Shown: positions 1-6,892, counted from the stretch's first letter. The stretch is DNA of 9,990 nucleotides from Planctomycetota bacterium (GCA_030673355.1 DAOVJF010000056.1:1-9990); one strand, 5' to 3'. Translations and numbers: made by a program. The notes: a model not told the origin generated them from the letters alone.

Positions 1-2905
1 CTTCAACTTCAACCTCTACAATTTCAGGTTCGGTTGTGACAGCAGGGATTTCGGGTTCTACAACGGGTTCTTCCGGTACGATCGGCTCATAGTTGAATAT
101 GACCTGGATATCGCGTCCGTCCCATTCGATCTCACCGTTGTATTCATCGAGCGATCCCATCAGCGTGAATGTGATTGTCGTGTTCTGTTCGTTCGGACGA
201 TCCTTTACGATCGCACGGATCATCGGAATCATTTCAATATTTGTATTGACCGTGAATGCGTCCTCATCGCCAGGTAGCGATACATCGGAAATTGGGAAAA
301 GAAGGCCAAGACGGTCGGGATAGCGATATTCAACCCATTCCGGGATAGGCATCAAAACGGATGTCGTAATATTGAACGTAATCCGGTTGCCTGTTACCTC
401 GCCGCCTGTGACCGTAATCATCGGCCTGATACCGGGTTCAGGTTCCTGGAACGGGGGCACTTCGGGAGCGACCGGTATGCCCGGGACCTCAACTTCCGGT
501 TCCGGTTCGGTAATTTCAGGAGAGATAGGTTCGATGATCTCAGGCTCTTCCGCTACCGGTTCGGGCACCTGTCCGGGAGTATAATTGAATGTGACGATGT
601 AACTTGAACCTTCCTGCTCGATTCCAACTCTGTATTCGTCGATCTTTCCTTTGAGTGTCCACACGACTGTCGTGTGCTGCTCGCCATCACGATCCTTTAT
701 GATAGCCCGTACTAGAGGCACATCCTGTATATGGGTGTATCTCGAATAAATTCCCGGTGCCGCATCAAGAAGCTGCACATCGGCATATGGGAACCTGAGT
801 CCAAGTCGTTCGGGATAATGATATTCAACCCATTGCGGCAGGGGTAACGGTTCGGTGGTGTTAATCCTGAATTTGATGACACCATCGACTTCTTCCCCGC
901 TGGCTACTGTGATTACTGGAAGTTCAGGTTCAGATACCAGTACCGGTTCTATCAGTTCAGGTTCTGCGATAACCGGCTCAGGCTCAACTGCCTCAACCGG
1001 CTCTTCAACAAGGACAGGTTCCACAATTTCAGGTGTAACCGGTTCCTCAATAATTTCATGTCCTGCAGGGATCGGGCTGTAAGAAAAAGTTACCATGTAT
1101 CCCGACCCGGTTTCCTCGACATTCCTGAAATAATCCTCAATTGACCTTTCAAGGGTAAAAGTAATCGTCGTGTGCTGCTCGTCATCACGATCCTTCATAA
1201 TCGCCCTGACAAGAGGCACTGCCCGTATGTGAGTGTATGAGGAACAAATTCCCGGGGCCGCTTCAAGAAGCTGTACATCGGCGTACGGGAACCTGAGTCC
1301 AAGACGGTCCGGATAATGATATTCAACCCATTGCGGCAGGGATAACTGTTCGGTGGTGTTAATCCTGAATTTGACGACACCATCGACTACTTCCCCACTG
1401 GCTACTATGATGAGAGGCGTGTCCGATTGTAGAAATTCAGGAGGTAGTGTGCTCTCAGTCTCCGTGGGTTCCAATACCACCGGACCTTCGACCATTTCAG
1501 GCTCTTCTATAACCCCGGGAGCGGGTGCCGGCTGATCGATACTCAGATTAACTTCAACAGGCGTTTCGATATCTATCGGGACAGCGGTCCTGTAGAAGTC
1601 GATATGCATTAAACCTGTCTCGACATAATCAACCGAAAATCCGATATTCTCCTGGTCATATCCCGGGAAGTAGAAAATAAACTGGCTCTCAGGGCCTGCA
1701 TCCTCTATAACACGATTGAATACTTTCAGTTCATCGGTAACCGCGCCGTGGACAGCCACCTGGAATCGTCCGGCAGCGGATTCCGGAAGGACCACAGCGG
1801 CATCAGGGAAGTAAAGGGCGACCCTTGTCGGATAATTGAACCTCTGAATATGGGGTTCAAGGTTTCCGCCTTCGAAATAGACATAATAACGGTCGGTTTC
1901 CGAGTCCAGTGTCTGGAACTGTACCCTGGTAATGCGAATGGGTGCATCCGGCATAACAGGTATGTCATCGGATGACGCGAGAACCATGATCTCGCCGCCC
2001 TCTATCGGTACCGGCATCGGTTCCCGCTCAATAATTTCAAGCTCTTCAGGAACGGGAATTTCTTCCGCGAACATGATAAGTTCGAGTGAATCATCTGAAA
2101 ATGTGCTGAGAGTGTAACTTAACACATTTGTATTCGGTACGGTCAGTCTTATCTCGGTTAACATTTCCCCATTTTCAATCTGACGCTCCGCACGCATTTG
2201 CCGGACAAGTATGCCGCTGACCGATGTAGCGAAATTATCGGGACTCGACGCGGGCAGAAGGACATCGGCGCCGGGGAATCTGAGGAGCAGTACAGTAGAG
2301 CTTTCGATTCGAACCTGGGGAAGAATGACTCCGAATGAAAACTCGATTACAAACCTGTCCTCGCCGGCTTCCGTCGCTTCATGCCAGAAACGCTCAATTA
2401 TCGGTTTAAGCTGTTCCGGTGGAACGCCGGGACCAATGTCTTCACCGAACGGGCTCTCACCCGCAAAGACTGCCAGGCTGATAGTATCGAGCGTGGACAT
2501 TCGATCCGATTGGAGTACCGGATCTGATATTTCCGCAACGATCCTCACGACGGGGGGGTCGAGAGAGAATTGCGCGATGGTCAGATCGACAATCCCGTCC
2601 ATCGGACTCTCCCATAGGGTGACTGCTTCATTATCGAGAGACAGCACAGCATTTTCGATATCGAAAACGATTCTTCCAGGTGACGTCAGGTTAAACGATC
2701 TGACCCCTGCCGGTTCGGATACGGCAAGGTTAATAACCACCGCCTGGGAGGTTACTTCGATGTCTGCCGTGCTCACCTCCGATGGTCCTGCAGGTTCTTC
2801 AGCCCTGAGTATTGTCAGGGGTGTTATCAAGAGCAGGACAAAGAAGAGGGCAAAACCTCTCATATTTTTTTTGTTATTGCTTCCAGGTTGTCGCGCGATT
2901 CTCAT
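1..2905 (-). CDS. pilQ: PilQ-like multi-AMIN-domain exported protein (C-terminal part outside window)
   Basis: The frame has no stop from 2905 to the left edge, giving 968 visible codons. Residues 1-35 look like a signal peptide: a basic start, a hydrophobic core (ALFFVLLLITPL) and an end near ILRA. Six AMIN-like modules follow, at about 51-147, 185-279, 325-438, 499-609, 665-775 and 830-939. Each holds a variant of YPxRLGLxFPxADVxL, and the last three are tandem copies joined by Pro/Glu linkers. AMIN domains bind peptidoglycan and are found in PilQ secretins. The position directly after pilMNOP is the usual place of pilQ, so I infer the outer-membrane secretin subunit. The secretin domain itself would lie beyond the edge, so an AMIN-only wall-binding protein remains possible. 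Start choice: ATG at 2905 has AGGGAG 13 nt upstream and an in-frame TAA (CTAAATC) before it. ATG at 2863 also leaves a good signal peptide but has no clear ribosome site. One visible cysteine only. Confidence 0.75.
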   Translation of the reverse strand, partial: MRIARQPGSNNKKNMRGFALFFVLLLITPLTILRAEEPAGPSEVSTADIEVTSQAVVINLAVSEPAGVRSFNLTSPGRIVFDIENAVLSLDNEAVTLWESPMDGIVDLTIAQFSLDPPVVRIVAEISDPVLQSDRMSTLDTISLAVFAGESPFGEDIGPGVPPEQLKPIIERFWHEATEAGEDRFVIEFSFGVILPQVRIESSTVLLLRFPGADVLLPASSPDNFATSVSGILVRQMRAERQIENGEMLTEIRLTVPNTNVLSYTLSTFSDDSLELIMFAEEIPVPEELEIIEREPMPVPIEGGEIMVLASSDDIPVMPDAPIRITRVQFQTLDSETDRYYVYFEGGNLEPHIQRFNYPTRVALYFPDAAVVLPESAAGRFQVAVHGAVTDELKVFNRVIEDAGPESQFIFYFPGYDQENIGFSVDYVETGLMHIDFYRTAVPIDIETPVEVNLSIDQPAPAPGVIEEPEMVEGPVVLEPTETESTLPPEFLQSDTPLIIVASGEVVDGVVKFRINTTEQLSLPQWVEYHYPDRLGLRFPYADVQLLEAAPGICSSYTHIRAVPLVRAIMKDRDDEQHTTITFTLERSIEDYFRNVEETGSGYMVTFSYSPIPAGHEIIEEPVTPEIVEPVLVEEPVEAVEPEPVIAEPELIEPVLVSEPELPVITVASGEEVDGVIKFRINTTEPLPLPQWVEYHYPERLGLRFPYADVQLLDAAPGIYSRYTHIQDVPLVRAIIKDRDGEQHTTVVWTLKGKIDEYRVGIEQEGSSYIVTFNYTPGQVPEPVAEEPEIIEPISPEITEPEPEVEVPGIPVAPEVPPFQEPEPGIRPMITVTGGEVTGNRITFNITTSVLMPIPEWVEYRYPDRLGLLFPISDVSLPGDEDAFTVNTNIEMIPMIRAIVKDRPNEQNTTITFTLMGSLDEYNGEIEWDGRDIQVIFNYEPIVPEEPVVEPEIPAVTTEPEIVEVEVE
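89..418 (-). repeat. Tandem AMIN-like module, copy 3 of 3 (110 codons)
   Basis: This copy encodes a module beginning ITVTGGEVTG and ending QVIFNY, with core motifs WVEYRYPDRLGLLFPISDV and IRAIVKDRPNEQNTT. It is clearly homologous to copies 1 and 2 but older, because both DNA and protein are more diverged. A new Glu/Pro linker begins after it and runs off the window, so more copies could follow. Confidence 0.88.
581..913 (-). repeat. Tandem AMIN-like module, copy 2 of 3 (111 codons)
   Basis: This copy encodes a module beginning ITVASGEEVDG and ending YIVTFNY, with core motifs WVEYHYPERLGLRFPYADV and VRAIIKDRDGEQHTT. It is separated from copy 1 by a 55-residue linker made mostly of Glu, Pro, Val and Ile, and from copy 3 by a 54-residue linker of the same type. 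The spacing between equivalent points is 498 bp to copy 1 and 495 bp to copy 3. Confidence 0.9.
1079..1411 (-). repeat. Tandem AMIN-like module, copy 1 of 3 (111 codons)
   Basis: This copy encodes a 111-residue module beginning IIVASGEVVDG and ending YMVTFSY. Core motifs are WVEYHYPDRLGLRFPYADV and VRAIMKDRDDEQHTT. It repeats 498 bp (166 codons) away as copy 2, in frame. The half from about 1166 to 1411 is nearly identical in DNA to copy 2, while the remainder and the flanking linker are diverged. It contains the only visible cysteine of the protein (GICSSY). Confidence 0.9.
1592..2755 (-). other. Three diverged N-terminal AMIN-like modules of the PilQ-like protein
   Basis: Within the PilQ-like frame, three beta-rich modules lie at about 2465-2755, 2069-2353 and 1592-1933. 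They share the core pattern seen in the later tandem copies: SPGRIVFDIENAVLSL in the first, STVLLLRFPGADVLLP in the second and YPTRVALYFPDAAVVLP in the third. The second and third are preceded by a strand-like segment (FVIEFSF; YYVYFEGG). The pattern was aligned by eye. The first module is closest to a standard AMIN domain and the other two are assigned by internal resemblance. Confidence 0.55.
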
Positions 2906-2918
2906 CAGATGGATTTAG

Positions 2919-2924
2919 CTCCCT
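2919..2924 (-). promoter_or_regulatory. Ribosome-binding site supporting the 2905 start of the PilQ-like gene
   Basis: On the minus strand this reads AGGGAG, 13 nt before the ATG at 2905. The spacing is long but matches that of pilO in this window (GGAGGT, 13 nt). The other candidate start, at 2863, is preceded by a run of A with no such site. The rest of the gap to pilP (2925-3026) is AT-rich, and I found no convincing promoter in it. Confidence 0.45.
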
Positions 2925-3019
2925 GATAGCTTTCATGCGTTATGCTTACTGCTAGTCTAAGAAATATATGGCACAAATTTAAAGCTTTATTTCAAGTACA
3001 ATTTTTTTCCATTCAAGTT

Positions 3020-3050
3020 CCCGAAATTAATACGAAATTGAAATTTCGGG
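3020..3050 (-). promoter_or_regulatory. Nine-bp perfect stem-loop enclosing the pilP stop codon
   Basis: CCCGAAATT at 3020-3028 is exactly complementary to AATTTCGGG at 3042-3050, with a 13-nt loop. The pilP stop codon (3027-3029) lies at the base of the stem. In the transcript the hairpin is followed by AACTTGAATGG and a run of A, not U, so it is not a standard intrinsic terminator. It may act in mRNA processing or stability between pilP and the PilQ-like gene; this is inference. Confidence 0.5.
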
Positions 3051-4016
3051 CATTCCGGTCCTGGCTCTGAAATGGACCAGTCCAACTTCAGCGGGTTTGT
3101 TTTCATTAATAATTTTAACGCCGCTCAATGTAATTTCGGTAATGATGTAATTCGCCGGTGTATCCCCAACCGGCCAGGTGGCAATTGAATCACCTTCCGT
3201 AACCCTGATTTCCGCTCGCCCATCCGGTGGTATCAGGATCGCGAAATAGGAACCCGGTTCACCCATGACACCCTTTAACACGGTAAGCTGGGCAATCTGT
3301 CGAGCGGTTGGTGTCAGTTCTGGTCCACGAACTACACCTACTCCCAAAGGGTTTGGAAATGGTGGTACCGGTCTGATACCAATTGGTGGAGCACCTGCAA
3401 TTCCTGGCGGATCGAATGGACTGTATCGCCGTGCCCCTGAATCCCAGGGTGGCTGGTTCCAGTCGTCAATCTGTTCATAAGGACTACTGACCATTACTTG
3501 AAACCGCTGGAATATCGGGAGTAAACCGGAAACAGCGGCTTCATTGGATGCACCAAAAATCATGGTTATTATATCGTCAAGATTCTGACGAAGCTCAAAA
3601 TCGTTCAGGTCTCTAAATTTCTTACCGCCAATACCTTCGGAAGATGTATGGTATTGCGCGATGATCGCTCTTTCCTGTTCCTCGGTGATCTCTTGTTCCT
3701 CTGGTTCCACTTCAATAGATTCCGGGGGCGGGAGTTCTTCTTCAGGTACTTCCTCAATAACCTCCGCAGGACTTTCAAGTTCCAGTTCAGCCTCAGCGAT
3801 TTCGCCTGCCCGTTCCGCGGCAGCCCCGCTCACGGTATCGGTGACAACTTCACCGACCCTGCCGAGATCAACCTGTGCCCGGGCAGGGTTAATCAGGGCA
3901 CTTCCCGAGTAAATGATAAATATCCCTAAAAGGAACATTACAAGGATAACAGCATGTGGTGCAAATCTCTTCAGCTCGTCTCCGAAGCCCGGCATTTTGT
4001 CAATGAGTTTTTTCAT
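3027..4016 (-). CDS. pilP: PilP-like type IV pilus alignment protein, membrane-anchored form
   Basis: PilP links the PilN/PilO complex in the inner membrane to the PilQ secretin. This 329-aa protein has a short basic N-terminus, one hydrophobic segment at about 19-37, a Glu/Pro-rich stretch at 75-115, a helical part at 116-175 and a Pro-rich linker at 185-225. A C-terminal beta domain at about 243-305 has LKGVMGEPGSYFAILIPPDG and VTEGDSIATWPVG, the pattern of the PilP/GspC homology-region domain. The position between pilO and the AMIN protein agrees. It is odd that classical PilP is a lipoprotein of about 175 aa, whereas this one is nearly twice as long and has no cysteine at all. It must be anchored by its N-terminal helix, as GspC is, or be cut after NPARA. 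The ATG at 4016 has only a weak GAGAG site close by. Confidence 0.83.
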   Translation of the reverse strand: MKKLIDKMPGFGDELKRFAPHAVILVMFLLGIFIIYSGSALINPARAQVDLGRVGEVVTDTVSGAAAERAGEIAEAELELESPAEVIEEVPEEELPPPESIEVEPEEQEITEEQERAIIAQYHTSSEGIGGKKFRDLNDFELRQNLDDIITMIFGASNEAAVSGLLPIFQRFQVMVSSPYEQIDDWNQPPWDSGARRYSPFDPPGIAGAPPIGIRPVPPFPNPLGVGVVRGPELTPTARQIAQLTVLKGVMGEPGSYFAILIPPDGRAEIRVTEGDSIATWPVGDTPANYIITEITLSGVKIINENKPAEVGLVHFRARTGMPEISISY

Positions 4017-4026
4017 TTTCTCTCAA

Positions 4027-4062
4027 CCGGCATCATGCCGGAGGCCATTAAGCTTCGGCCTC
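4027..4062 (-). promoter_or_regulatory. Two adjacent stem-loops at the pilO-pilP junction
   Basis: CCGGCAT and ATGCCGG (4027-4033 and 4035-4041) form a 15-nt palindrome around one central base. Directly beside it, GAGGCC (4041-4046) pairs with GGCCTC (4057-4062) around the pilO stop codon at 4048-4050. The stems share base 4041, so only one can be complete at a time or both form with one pair less. The upstream stem ends about 10 nt before the pilP ATG. No U-tract follows, so termination is unlikely. A role in coupling or mRNA processing is inference. Confidence 0.4.
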
Positions 4063-4908
4063 CTCCTCGTTTTCCGTAACCGCATCTACAGTGTCAATAT
4101 CCTCTTCCGGTACCGCGCCATACCCGATAAGCCCCGATCTGTAGTGGTCCCATAATGGCGGCGGGCTGCTGGCGTCTCCATAAGTTACCAGCTTGAAACT
4201 TGCGGAATACAGGCGGGTAGGACCGAATCCCATGCCCTGGGGAGACATTTGAAAATCCGTCAGCGCCGTTGTTGGTCTCATGTTAAATATTTCAAAAGTG
4301 AATTTCTTGATGTCTTCGTACGAACCGCGTACTGAAAGGTTGAAGGTGTGTGTTTCAATTCCGCCTGCGATTGCCGCGAAATTTTCCGCGCCCGACGAAA
4401 TTCTATTATAGAACTGGTAAGAAACCAGCAGATTATTCATTTCGTTCATGTACTCTTCAAAATCGTTGAGGGCTCCGGTATATGATTCCAGGTCGTTTAA
4501 CAGGCCCATCGGATCCTGCGCGAACGCCTGGTCGAAATCAACCCCTCCATAAGGTGCCGCAGTACCCCGAATTACGATTCCACCCGTATCCAGATGGTTG
4601 TCGGAGATCATGTTGTGAATTCTCCGAAGATAGCTTGTAAGCACGAAATCCTGCGCATCCGGTATTAAGTTACGAATGGTCTCTATATCTTGGAGTTGCA
4701 CATGGCGAATCTGAGGCAGGATATCATCGTAATCGAGCAGTGAATCCAGTTTCTGCTCAACCTCTAATCCGATTTTTATCTCGTTGCGCTTTTTTTCGGC
4801 CATTGTCATAAACCGTTTATGGTAAAGGGCATTGTAGCCGACAACAACAACGAAGCATATTACGATTACTATCGCAATTTTGATCGCTATTTTCGCGTAA
4901 GCATTCAC
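4048..4908 (-). CDS. pilO: PilO-like type IV pilus inner-membrane alignment protein
   Basis: PilO pairs with PilN in the periplasm and carries PilP. The 286-aa protein has one N-terminal transmembrane helix (about 7-26), a helical stalk (about 35-80), the family motif LIPDAQDFVLTSYLRRI (81-97), and a ferredoxin-like part with FNLSVRGSYEDIKKFTFEIF (189-208). This corresponds to the VxGsYxdlxxF segment of PilO. An additional stretch at about 111-183 and an acidic tail (VTENEEEAEA) make it longer than a typical PilO of about 200 aa. The GTG at 4908 is directly preceded by in-frame TAATAA, and no other start precedes the membrane helix. GGAGGT lies 13 nt upstream. A gap of 25 nt separates it from pilN and 31 nt from pilP, consistent with one operon. 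Identification rests on motif and gene order. Confidence 0.88.
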   Translation of the reverse strand: MNAYAKIAIKIAIVIVICFVVVVGYNALYHKRFMTMAEKKRNEIKIGLEVEQKLDSLLDYDDILPQIRHVQLQDIETIRNLIPDAQDFVLTSYLRRIHNMISDNHLDTGGIVIRGTAAPYGGVDFDQAFAQDPMGLLNDLESYTGALNDFEEYMNEMNNLLVSYQFYNRISSGAENFAAIAGGIETHTFNLSVRGSYEDIKKFTFEIFNMRPTTALTDFQMSPQGMGFGPTRLYSASFKLVTYGDASSPPPLWDHYRSGLIGYGAVPEEDIDTVDAVTENEEEAEA

Positions 4909-4933
4909 TTATTAAGACTGCACCTCCACGTCT

Positions 4934-5578
4934 CTATCTATCATTACCCTGAGGTTCATCTTCTTCTTTACCCTTGTCCTCAATTCTCATGGATGTTGGC
5001 ATGTTCGTTTGCATTCGAATCGTAAAACTTGCCCCAGCTCCTCCTGCAACCCTGGATCGCTGGTACCCGGCCATCTGAAGAGCACGGAAACGGGAAGGCG
5101 GCTCGCCCGGTTTTCCCAGAAACGCATCGTATGTCGCCAGGGGACCTTCGAATGAATATCCTTTCGACAGGAAGTTTATTTGCAGGCTGGGCCAGCCACC
5201 TGCGCCACCCCTGAACACAAGGCTCTGTACCCAGGTACTTTCAGGCAGCAGCCGTTCTACTTCACTATATATCTCCCAGTAGTCCGGGGACCGCAGGACC
5301 ATGCTCGGGATTATCCCGAAGTAACTCGAGATGAAACGAGCGTTCGCCTGGATGTCTATGAACGGTACGGCTTGGCCAAACTTCCCGGTTATCCTCTGTT
5401 CGATAGCATTGTAATCCGTCGTTACTTCCTGAATCATGAGTCGATCTCTCTGGTAACTCGTGTAGACGAACAGAATTGTCAGGATTATCAGGACAGCGGC
5501 AAATATCGGGAACGCTTTGAATTCCGGTTCCGGAAGATACTCCTCGGGCAGCAGGTTGATCAGTCTGTCTTTATCCAA
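4934..5578 (-). CDS. pilN: PilN-like type IV pilus inner-membrane alignment protein
   Basis: PilN places a short tail in the cytoplasm for PilM and pairs with PilO outside the membrane. The 214-aa product carries the PilM-docking motif INLLPEEYLP at residues 7-16, a transmembrane helix at about 23-40, a helical stalk (45-65), and a periplasmic domain with EVERLLPESTWVQSL (106-120) and a strand INFLSKGYSFEGPLATYDAFL, as in PilN. The acidic hydrophilic C-terminus (KGKEEDEPQGNDR) is not a family feature that I know. The start is TTG at 5578: an in-frame TGA lies 15 nt upstream (5594-5596), and INLLP begins six codons later, so TTG is the only usual start available. The gene overlaps pilM by 8 nt, so translation is probably coupled. 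Confidence 0.9.
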   Translation of the reverse strand: MDKDRLINLLPEEYLPEPEFKAFPIFAAVLIILTILFVYTSYQRDRLMIQEVTTDYNAIEQRITGKFGQAVPFIDIQANARFISSYFGIIPSMVLRSPDYWEIYSEVERLLPESTWVQSLVFRGGAGGWPSLQINFLSKGYSFEGPLATYDAFLGKPGEPPSRFRALQMAGYQRSRVAGGAGASFTIRMQTNMPTSMRIEDKGKEEDEPQGNDR

Positions 5579-6806
5579 ACTGGTGTATCCCCCTCAATGC
5601 AAGGCCCACAGCAACACTGAAGTCAGGGGCGAAATAATTTACCAGGTCTTCCTTGTATCCGCTCTCAGGGAGTACGAGGTCGGAGAAAGGATCACCCTGT
5701 ATAACCGGTATTCCCAGCTTGTCGGATATGGATTTAACGAAAATATTGCCGTATGGGAAATACCCGTTCATCACACAGAACCCGATCTCGGAACGCTCTT
5801 TGCCAAATGACTGACCGTACCTGATCGTGTTCAGGGTCTCATCAACAAGCTCTGTTATTAGTGGATTCAGTTTGACTAGTTCGTCAACTTCCATCCCTGA
5901 TTCATGTGAGAGCGATTCATCCGTCAGAGCTGATAATTCAGCGGAGAACGGATCCTCTCCAAACGCACCAAACTCAAGATCTTCTTCATCACGGGTGGAT
6001 ATTCCCATATCCTCTTCGCCCGCATCATCGGCTGTAACGTCGCTGGCCTCGTCGGGTTTCTTGTATCCCCCACCCATATCCAGGCCGGCATCGAACAGAT
6101 GCCTTTCGCCAAGGGCGTCCACGAAACCGACGCTTCCGATCGGTATCGAACGAATCAGCCTCACTTCACCTTCAAATATTATTGAAAGGTCGGTGCATTT
6201 GTCGTTAATTGTGATTTGTATATAGTCGGTGCCCCTCTCTGCTATCAGGGATGATCTTTTCTCGGCTCGATGTGCGGCAAGAGGTGTAAGGTCAAGCGCG
6301 AAGGGCCTCAGCCCGGCCTCCAGGAAAGCTTCAACAAGTAATCCGAGGGGTTGTTTCTGGGCCGAGAGGATCAGAACTTCAACCTTCTCAGCATTATCGT
6401 CTTCGCTTGTAAAGGTCCTCTGAATGGAGTAATCAAGCACCGTGTCACCAGTGCCGGCTGGAAGGGACGCCTCGGTCTCAAACAGGATCGCCTTTCGGAG
6501 CTCCCGTATCGGCATATTCGGAAGGGTGATGGTACGGGCGATAACCTCGCTGCCATCCACCGATGAAATCGTATGCTTGGTTTTGATCCTGTTGCCTTGA
6601 AGCATCCTGATGAGAGTCGAGGCAAGTGCGGACGGATTCTCAAGCCGGTTGCCCACATATGCTTCCGGAGGAGTAGCTTCCCAGAGGATATTATTTATCG
6701 TTGGCTGTTTCCCCCGCTCCATTTCGACCAGCTTTACCTGCGCCGGTCCGACATGGATGCCAAGCGAGCGTTTCGGTGCGACATTAAATATTGGTAACGG
6801 TGTCAA
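5571..6806 (-). CDS. pilM: PilM-like actin-fold cytoplasmic pilus assembly protein with acidic insertion
   Basis: PilM is the cytoplasmic actin-like protein that binds the PilN tail at the base of the pilus machine. The 411-aa protein shows SLGIHVGPAQVKLVEM (14-29), SEVIARTITLPNMP (86-99), an LLVEAFLEAGLRPFALDLTP segment (156-175), LITELVDETLNTIRY (316-330), and the terminal DFSVAVGLALRG (395-406) typical of PilM. Three nucleotide-binding motifs look altered: GIDIG is GIHVG, the second phosphate motif reads YIQITINDKCTDLSI, and the GG adenosine motif reads VMNGYFPYGN. An acidic low-complexity insertion at about 248-305 explains the extra length over the usual 350 aa. The TTG at 6806 is preceded directly by in-frame TAG, and AGAGGA sits 7 nt upstream. 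It is the first gene of the pilM-to-pilQ unit. Confidence 0.92.
   Translation of the reverse strand: MTPLPIFNVAPKRSLGIHVGPAQVKLVEMERGKQPTINNILWEATPPEAYVGNRLENPSALASTLIRMLQGNRIKTKHTISSVDGSEVIARTITLPNMPIRELRKAILFETEASLPAGTGDTVLDYSIQRTFTSEDDNAEKVEVLILSAQKQPLGLLVEAFLEAGLRPFALDLTPLAAHRAEKRSSLIAERGTDYIQITINDKCTDLSIIFEGEVRLIRSIPIGSVGFVDALGERHLFDAGLDMGGGYKKPDEASDVTADDAGEEDMGISTRDEEDLEFGAFGEDPFSAELSALTDESLSHESGMEVDELVKLNPLITELVDETLNTIRYGQSFGKERSEIGFCVMNGYFPYGNIFVKSISDKLGIPVIQGDPFSDLVLPESGYKEDLVNYFAPDFSVAVGLALRGIHQFG
5588..5595 (-). promoter_or_regulatory. Ribosome-binding site deciding the TTG start of pilN
   Basis: GAGGGGGA on the minus strand ends 9 nt before the TTG at 5578. It lies inside the 3' end of pilM. 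No ATG or GTG is available between the in-frame TGA and the INLLP motif, so this site and the TTG define the start together. Confidence 0.7.
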
Positions 6807-6813
6807 CTAACTA

Positions 6814-6819
6814 TCCTCT
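6814..6819 (-). promoter_or_regulatory. Ribosome-binding site deciding the TTG start of pilM
   Basis: AGAGGA on the minus strand is 7 nt upstream of the TTG at 6806. The codon directly before that TTG is TAG, so the protein cannot begin further upstream. Confidence 0.75.
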
Positions 6820-6852
6820 TTCTTGCAGCTCTCTATGCCGGGGATCAATAGC

Positions 6853-6892
6853 AAAAAATTAAAAAACGTTTAACCCTGACAAGGGTAAAACG
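6853..6892 (-). terminator. Intrinsic terminator between the pilin genes and pilM
   Basis: On the minus strand CGTTTTACCCT pairs with AGGGTTAAACG (11 bp, one mismatch) around a TGTC loop. TTTTTT follows directly, and after two bases another T-tract. This is a standard rho-independent terminator shape. It lies 180 nt after the last pilin stop and about 35 nt before the pilM ribosome site. It either ends the pilin transcript or, if a promoter upstream of it serves pilM, acts as an attenuator in the pilM leader. Confidence 0.8.

Noticed and set aside
1..1411. CRISPR-like or DNA-level direct repeat array
   Set aside because: The repeats are in-frame, 495-498 bp apart and explained by tandem protein modules. 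There are no short palindromic repeats with unique spacers.
2211..2918. Plus-strand ORF of 235 aa
   Set aside because: It lies antisense to the PilQ-like gene, its product is Ser/Thr/Arg-rich without any motif, and the minus frame here has a signal peptide and AMIN-like core. It is a shadow frame.
2969..2985. TGGCAC on the plus strand, resembling a sigma-54 -24 element
   Set aside because: There is no TTGC at the required spacing and it points rightward, away from the PilQ-like gene.
5180..5620. Plus-strand ORF of 146 aa
   Set aside because: It is antisense to pilN, whose INLLP motif, membrane helix and gene order are convincing. No ribosome site or recognisable domain.
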